A program made the translations under genes and the position numbers. Shown here piece after piece: positions 57,775 through 64,000 of a stretch of 64,000 nt of DNA. The notes beneath the pieces were generated by a model. The model was not told the DNA's origin. It worked only from the letters and a program-made list of their open reading frames with translations, and searched no databases. Location: NCBI GenBank assembly GCA_024138025.1, contig JAMXBD010000065.1:1364001-1428000 (forward strand). The letters run 5' to 3'. Every line of letters begins with the position of its first letter. The first letter of the stretch is position 1. The DNA is from Combretum micranthum. Lineage: Eukaryota > Streptophyta > Magnoliopsida > Myrtales > Combretaceae.

Positions 57775-60600
57775 CAGTTATGAAAACAGTTAATTAATTT
57801 AGACTTTTTATAAGATAATTAATTGATTACATGAATCTTCGTCGTTGGATTTAATTAAGACTTAAGAGTCATCGTAATAGACAAATACTTTGTACTAAGT
57901 CAAATCACCAATAATTATGGGTTAAAAAAATCACTAACAATTACTATGGTAGTTTTCTTAACGCAATCTTATTACCTATAATTGATAGAAAAGTATGAAT
58001 ATGGGTTGGTTTAATAAAAGACATTCAGAGACAATAATATAAAGAATGTGGTGAACTTTTGAGATAGGTGTAATAATTTTTGTTACAACTGCACTTTTCC
58101 AGAATACAAAGATAATAACTAGTATTTACCCAAAAAAAAAAAAAACAGATAATAACTAGTATTAGAGTAGATTAAATCTTTTTAATCTTGTGTCAAATTT
58201 AACATAGGTCGTATATCCTTTAATATTTTACATGCGTCAAATTCGATTTTTCATAATTAATAATGCTTCATACCCTCTACCTGTAAACAAACATTACAAA
58301 TTAGCTAAAACTTGAGTATAAAACCCTCAAATTGAAATTACGTAGCGAGTGGATATTCAACCTAAGACAGCTAATTAATTTTCTTAGCTGGTCAAATAAT
58401 AAATAATAATATTCCAACTAATTGATATAAAATTTTAACTTTATTATGTCTATTAATGGATGTTTAGTGATATACTTTAAAACATTTTATTATCTGGCCA
58501 AGTTATTTTATCATGCTAATATAAATAACAACATTGTTAGACTTCGTTGGAACTTTAATCTCGACATATTAAAAGGTCAAGAGTTAAATGGGTTGAATAG
58601 GGGATTGAATTACGGTTGAATTAATTCATTTTTAGAAAAGAATTAGGCTAGATCGGATTAAACCATGAGATAACTGGATTTAACAACCCTGATTAATACC
58701 GGTCTCTGATTTTAATTATTCTAGGCACCGTCCTCCTGTTTGTACTTTTGTCTTTTCCTTCTACTTAGCATTTTACATTCTAATCAAGGATGACTTTACA
58801 ACCAAGGACGCTACAGCATCCGCTTTAAATTTTTGACCAGTCTTAGTCTCATATGTGGCTGATCAGCCTTAATCAATATATTGAGCAATCTCTTTGGACA
58901 AAACAGTCCTCGTTATTTTCAATACCTTGTCTTGGCTTGACTAGGAAATGGTGGTGAATCAAGTGCCATATGATGGGTTCCTTTATTTTTCCTTAATGTT
59001 ATTCAATTAAAAAATCAATATTGAAATTAGTTTAATTTTTAAAATATTTTATAGCTCCGTTAGAAAGTAAATTAAGAGAAAATTAACACATGACCGCATT
59101 TAGAAAATATATATCAAGAAAAATTAATAAAAAATAAATAGAGAATTTTTTCCGATCTGAAAAAATGTTTGCTCTAACATCTGAACCAAAACATTAATTA
59201 CTGTTTGCTCTAACATCTAAACAAAAAGAAAGTGTCCTCTATATTCATCCCTGAAGGGGGACTACTGAGCTGTCTTACATTTTCTGGACAGGTAAAATAA
59301 TCTCTGAAATTTCCAAGTCAAATTAGCTTTGCCATGTTCTAGAACAATGCTCAATGGCAACGTCAAACGCGTCCAAAACATTATGTTAAGACAATGCACC
59401 AATGGATTTTGCCGTTGTTCTCGAAGACCAAAGAAAATATTGGCAGTCTTTCACATTTATATGAAAAGTTCAATTAAATCTTTTTAAATGAGTCATTAAA
59501 GTCTTTCAAGCATAAATTAAATTTTAATAAGTCACGTTAGGTATATTGAAATGACTTGAAATGGAATAAGGAGTCCAATAACAAACTCATTCCTATGTTT
59601 AGAAACAAAATCCTTCATTCCATTCAAATCTTGTGTTTAGTTGTTTCACGATCCCAATGAAATGGAATGCATATATAGTAGGTTTTGATTAAAATACCCT
59701 CAATTAATGTATTTATGAGGATATGTGTTTTATTACATATATTATATGTTTGTGTCCATATTTTAAATGCATATATATATTTTGTAGTATATATATACAT
59801 ATATCTTATATAATAGACATAAATGTGATGAAACACATATTTAAGATGTATATAAAATCTATACATCTGTCATTATAATATATATAAATTATATATAAAT
59901 TATATATATACACGTGAAACATTTAAATATATATTATAGATATTTACATTAAACAAAATTTTGAGGTATGTATTGATGGTGAAAAAAGAAAAATTGATTT
60001 TGTTCACTTTTAACCAAGGCCATAGAAGTTTTATTTTGTATTTCACATTTAGTTGTGAGTGCAAATTCATTACTCAAAAATAGTGATAATTATTATTATC
60101 TTCTTTAACGAGTTTCTTATGTGTATGGTTAGGGTGAGAATGTCTACTTTATATGGTTTCAAGCATTTTCATGATTTTGTTATGCATTGTAGGTATTTCT
60201 CATACAAACATTTATATGTAATTTATAGCAAATTATGGGAGTGGGATCAAATTGTGATTTTTTTTATTGATAAAAGAAAAGACTCCTTACTAGTTATGAT
60301 GACCATGCATAAGCTCTCCCATAAATTGCATGATATCGAACAACAAAGACATAAGTTCTCTCTAATAAATTGTAGGCATAAATTGCAGGAATAAAGACAT
60401 AAATAAAAAACATAAGATAAACTCATTAGTTTATTTCAATCTTGGATTGAACAATATAAACCTAAATTGTAGGTTCAATGATATGAGCTCTCCCATGCCA
60501 AGTCCCAAACATACCCATAGACTAGTAATATAAAAACCATTAGCTCAAATAACAAAATTAGGGAGGTCTATGTCCAGTCTCATTTGCTATATTAAAACAT
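57775..60600. other. Noncoding AT-rich stretch
   Basis: No gene is supported. 57775-58200 would hold the upstream region of the small basic gene. 59540-59660 has worn 'gaatgaaggatt/attccattc' words like PIF/Harbinger-type MITE ends, but no element could be bounded. 59740-59950 is dominated by tatata words, which produce the Tyr-rich open frame at 59624-59866. The 60059-60394 open frame looks like chance. Confidence 0.35.
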
Positions 60601-60849
60601 CAAAATAACAAATAGCAGTGTCTTAAAAACATCAAAGGAAATGATAAACTGATCACAATCTAAAAGAACATCATTTAAAAGCGATCATCAATAGTAGTCA
60701 TGATGGGAATTAGAGGGTGTCGTCATGGGAGATTAAAGCCTTTTAAAGAGTATTGGAGCTTCAAGAAACACTTGAATGATAAGGATCAAAATAACTTAAA
60801 CAAATCAAGTATTGGAGGATCAAAGTTACAAGTCAATCCTACACCGCCA

Positions 60850-61500
60850 ACTTTGATTGGAGAATAGCCAGCATTGCTCGAAGACCTGTACGCCAGACCC
60901 AAGGCCGTCAGCTTTTCCACCTTATGTTGCCGGCTTCCTTGTCTACACCACCAACCTTCCATTGGCTTTAAAAGTGCACAAATTTGTAATTTTAAGAGCC
61001 ACCTTTAAGGCTATCAGCTTTTATAGTATAGGTCGTTGGCCTTGAACATATAAGTTGCCAGCTTAGAGCAGGCTTTGAGTGGTTCGACATGACTTTTTGA
61101 ATTTCTTTATATTTTCTTTGTTTGTTGCTTTTCCAAGACTATTTGTGCAGCCTATATGAACCCTTGTATGCATACAGTTGATGGATATATTTGATTAAGT
61201 GTTTTCTCTTTGTGAGAGCTTTCTTTTGGTTCTTATGATAAGAACTAAATCTTGATAACTTTGGTTCTAATTAATAGGTTTAATTAGGATCAAGTTCTAT
61301 CTTGATAATTGTTGTTCCAATCAACAGGTTTGATTGGGGTCAAGTTCGAATTGCAATTTTGATAACTTTGGTTTTAATTGATGGTTCAATTAGGGTCAAG
61401 TTCCTATATGCTTGTTTCAAGACGATCTTAGGTTTCGAATTCCATCAGCAATTGTTTGAGTCTTAGGCTTTTCAATACCTAGGGTTCGGGTTTTTGCATC
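60850..61500 (+). repeat. 5' LTR (right part) of a Gypsy element
   Basis: The right edge is set by the primer-site-like sequence that follows at 61503. It ends ...tttttgcatca. It contains three imperfect direct repeats of about 50-57 bp (61251-61410; cttgataactttggttctaatt..., ...aggatcaagttc). The left boundary is not clear; the LTR may begin anywhere from about 60600. Confidence 0.55.
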
Positions 61501-61502
61501 AT

Positions 61503-61514
61503 TTGGTATGGGAG
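61503..61514 (+). promoter_or_regulatory. Primer-binding site, initiator-Met type
   Basis: tggtatgggagc matches the plant iMet primer site tggtatcagagc at 10 of 12 positions and stands three bases after a CA LTR end. Confidence 0.7.
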
Positions 61515-61579
61515 CTTTTGGCTTTTGAATCTAATAATTCTATCCTTTATTGTTGTTTGTTTGCAAGATCTATTTATTG

Positions 61580-62015
61580 TTTATTCATAGTTAAAAAAAA
61601 TTGTGTGAAAAAAAAAGTAATGATGGAGAAAATTCTAGAAGTGATATGAAGTTTTTCATGAAGGTTGTATAAGATCAGTTTGAGCGTTTGAATAGGAGGT
61701 TTGATGATCTTAAATCGCCATCCAGGCCTAAATTCTCCAGAAGGTGTATGGATGAGGATGAGGACAAGAAGGAGGAAGAAGAGGAGTTTGATCCTAGTGT
61801 GAGTGGTGCTTGGGAAGGTAAGGAGATTGTTTATAAACAAGATAGTAATTTGGATAGCATTAAGATAAAAATCCCTACCTTTTAGGGAAAAATGATTCAT
61901 AGTTGTATCTAGAATGGGAAAGAAAGAATGGAACATGTATTTGATTGCCACAATTATTCTAAGGAGAAGAAGGTTAAACTCACAACAATTGAATTTACAA
62001 ATTACACTAGTATCT
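61580..62015 (+). pseudogene. Ty3/Gypsy gag relic, truncated
   Basis: After the primer site the plus strand carries a broken gag start: an acidic stretch (DEDEDKKEEEEEFDPSVSG, 61752-61808), then DSIKIKIPTF (about 61855-61881), stop, GKND, LYLEWER, FDCHNYSKEKKVKLTTIEFTNYT (about 61934-62008). This is the N-terminal part of the plant Gypsy gag domain ('IKIPxFxGKNDPxxYLEWExKxExVFxCHNYSExKKVKLAxIEFxxYA'). It stops abruptly at about 62015, where another element begins. Confidence 0.8.
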
Positions 62016-64000
62016 TGTAATGCCCCAAAAATGTTATCGAGGCATTACTACCATACATAATACTTTATGTATTACACGCTCAGGCTTCCTTGAAAGATAT
62101 ATTTATGTTAAATGTTGCTAACCAGTTTAAATTATGAAATCATTTAGTTAGATTATCAAATAACTGGATTTAATAGCGGTGAATTAAACTTTATAGAAAC
62201 GTTTTATAAACTTCTACTCCCACCAAAGCAGACCAAATTTCGTAAGAAACAAAATTTTATAAAATCATTTTATTATCTACTATCAAAAGTAGCTCAACTT
62301 TCCTAAAAACAAAACTTTTAAAGATATTAAAAAATATATAGGCTTCTCAACTAAGCCTTAAAAGAATATTGCAAATTTAAAATATAAATCTAGCCCTTAA
62401 ACAAAACAGAAAATAAATACAAATGGAAATCTACGGTCTTAACCCACTCTACTCATACAACATTACCTTAGAAATTGAGCTAAGCATCATCTTCATCAAT
62501 ATCAACATCAACATCATCCAATCATCAACATATCATCATCACCATCAATCATTATCAATAATAACAATATCATCATCATCAACATCATCTTCTTCATCAA
62601 CACAACACCTTAAAAAAAAACAAAAAACAACAACAATAATGAGCCGAAGCTCAGTATATAGTAACACAAACACATATGGAGTGACACACGAGCTTAACTA
62701 AATGCAATGTAGCAACAATAGGTTATTATCTTTACTTTAAGTTAAACAAATCAACACTGAAGCACTTACAGTCCAAAACAATCCTAAAAATGATTTACCA
62801 TCCTTGGCTCACCACCAAAGCAGTGGAGAAGCGAGCCAGTAGCCCCCATAGGCGACTAACCTAGGGCAAGAATCTAGGAGTCTTGAGTAAGCGCAGCTGC
62901 TTAAAGGGTTGATATAAGTAGCCCAAATACCTATATCTTTTGTATAATCTTATAAAGAAAAAAGTAATTTCATCTAGGGTTTATAGTTATTACTCAACTT
63001 TACTTAACTTAATTCATAATATCACTTAGTTCAATCATCCCCATAAAACATGAACTAAATTATATTATGTCCTTTTAAAAGTAAGCAAATGTTACACCAA
63101 TAATATACTTCATATCAATTATCCACTGAGCCACTAATGAAAGTCATTGCATCATGACTAAGCGCCTAAACTACCGTGCCCTACTCGGAACAAAGTCGCT
63201 GCTCCTTGGATCAGATTCAACGGCACACATACGACCAACACTTGCCAATTATTAAGCTGTCTTTAAGTTTTAATTCGTTTTAGTATGTTTGTCTTAGCAT
63301 ACAATACACAAGCTACTATGTACCTTGTTAATTTAGAATCCAAACAGAAACAGAAGGTAGGCCAGAATCCATCTTAAGAGATAAACTAAGTATCCATATA
63401 TCTGTTTAATAATTAAACTCATATAAGGAATTTAATTAATTCTCCACTTACATCAAACTCATTTTATTACCCTATTTGATAAGACATTAAATAAGAACCC
63501 TGCTATGGTTGTGGAGATTGCCCCACCAAAATATGGACAGTTCTCCTTTGTTTGTCAAAATATTTTTTTTCCTCTTTATTTATAGTCTCTTATTACAAAA
63601 GCATCAATAAAGCATTCATATACAAAAACATTCATTTCCTAGGTAAACATTTATTTAAAACAACATATTCTCTATATTATTTATGGTTTATCCTAACAAT
63701 TAACCTAAGCCAATTATTAGCTATTAGCTCATTTTAACTTAATTCAAGCTAAATTGATTAGAATTAATCATTTAATTCAATTACTCAGCAAAGATGATTA
63801 AACTTAGTCAATCTAATTCATTTTAGCTCATTGAAGTCTATTTAGTCAAGTTGACTTAGATTGATTAATTAAATTCATTTTATATCTAATTTCTATAGTT
63901 AATATAATTATTTATTAAATCTATAAATTAACTAAACTGATTTTTAATTATAGAATTTAACTAACACATACATTAACTATAATTTATCTATTTCATTTTA
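62016..64000. repeat. LTR-like sequence running off the window
   Basis: Begins tgtaatgccccaaaaatg exactly where the gag relic ends, like the 5' end of a plant Gypsy LTR (TGTAAxxCCCC). The rest is noncoding with a cat/atc-rich stretch (about 62525-62610) and a GC-richer segment (62800-63240). There is no domain and no right end in the window, so neither element type nor orientation is certain. Confidence 0.4.

Noticed and set aside
60059..60394. 111-aa plus-strand open frame
   Set aside because: AT-driven composition, no recognisable motif and no promoter or relative in the window.
61752..61808. Host gene for an acidic protein (DEDEDKKEEEEEF)
   Set aside because: It sits between a primer-binding site and a recognisable Gypsy gag block, so it belongs to the retroelement.
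1..64000. A CRISPR array or a bacterial-type operon
   Set aside because: No regularly spaced repeats with unique spacers; introns, TATA boxes and transposon types are all those of a plant nuclear genome.

Overview
This window is AT-rich nuclear DNA from a flowering plant, most likely a eudicot. The signs are GT-AG introns, TATA-type promoters, a COMT-family O-methyltransferase with plant-type exon structure, an NDR1/HIN1-like (LEA_2) protein, a plant P450 relic, and plant transposon lineages (hAT, MULE, Copia, Gypsy, TRIM-like, MITEs, tRNA-SINE-like pieces). No species can be named from the sequence alone. No CRISPR array, operon, rRNA gene or intact tRNA gene was seen.

Layout. 1-8.3 kb: LTR-like debris, a MITE, a minus-strand Gypsy integrase relic and a long dead Copia element. 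8.4 kb: an orphan second exon of an O-methyltransferase (OMT) on the minus strand. 8.7-17.9 kb: gene-poor, with a 438-bp fold-back element built from two tRNA-like units, a second copy of the MITE, and a pair of TRIM/LTR-like direct repeats. 17.9-20.1 kb: LTR-like DNA joined directly to a broken OMT first exon, then a MITE with a 9-bp target duplication. 24.4-29.3 kb: the best OMT copy, with TATA box, start codon, splice sites and a clean second exon, but a first exon with about five small deletions and an intron swollen to 3.7 kb. 29.4-33 kb: a MITE, a P450 relic, a hAT-like non-autonomous element and a MULE transposase relic. 33-41 kb: noncoding repeat-like DNA. 41.9-42.7 kb: an intact single-exon NHL/LEA_2 gene (minus strand).

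43.65-49.55 kb: a complete 5,888-bp hAT transposon with perfect 22-bp terminal inverted repeats, a perfect 8-bp target duplication (catggaac), and a transposase gene that reads without a break over three exons (699 aa predicted). This is the most notable object in the window. 51.27-56.92 kb: a full-length but dead minus-strand Gypsy element with two LTRs and a 5-bp target duplication (catat); its reverse-transcriptase active site is damaged. 57.3-57.7 kb: a small basic protein gene with a well-placed TATA box. 60-64 kb: a plus-strand Gypsy LTR, primer site and gag relic, cut off by another LTR-like sequence that runs to the window end.

The host genes best supported as functional are the NHL/LEA_2 gene and, less surely, the small basic protein gene. 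The three OMT pieces and the P450 relic suggest that this was once a small specialised-metabolism neighbourhood, later broken up by transposons; that history is inference.
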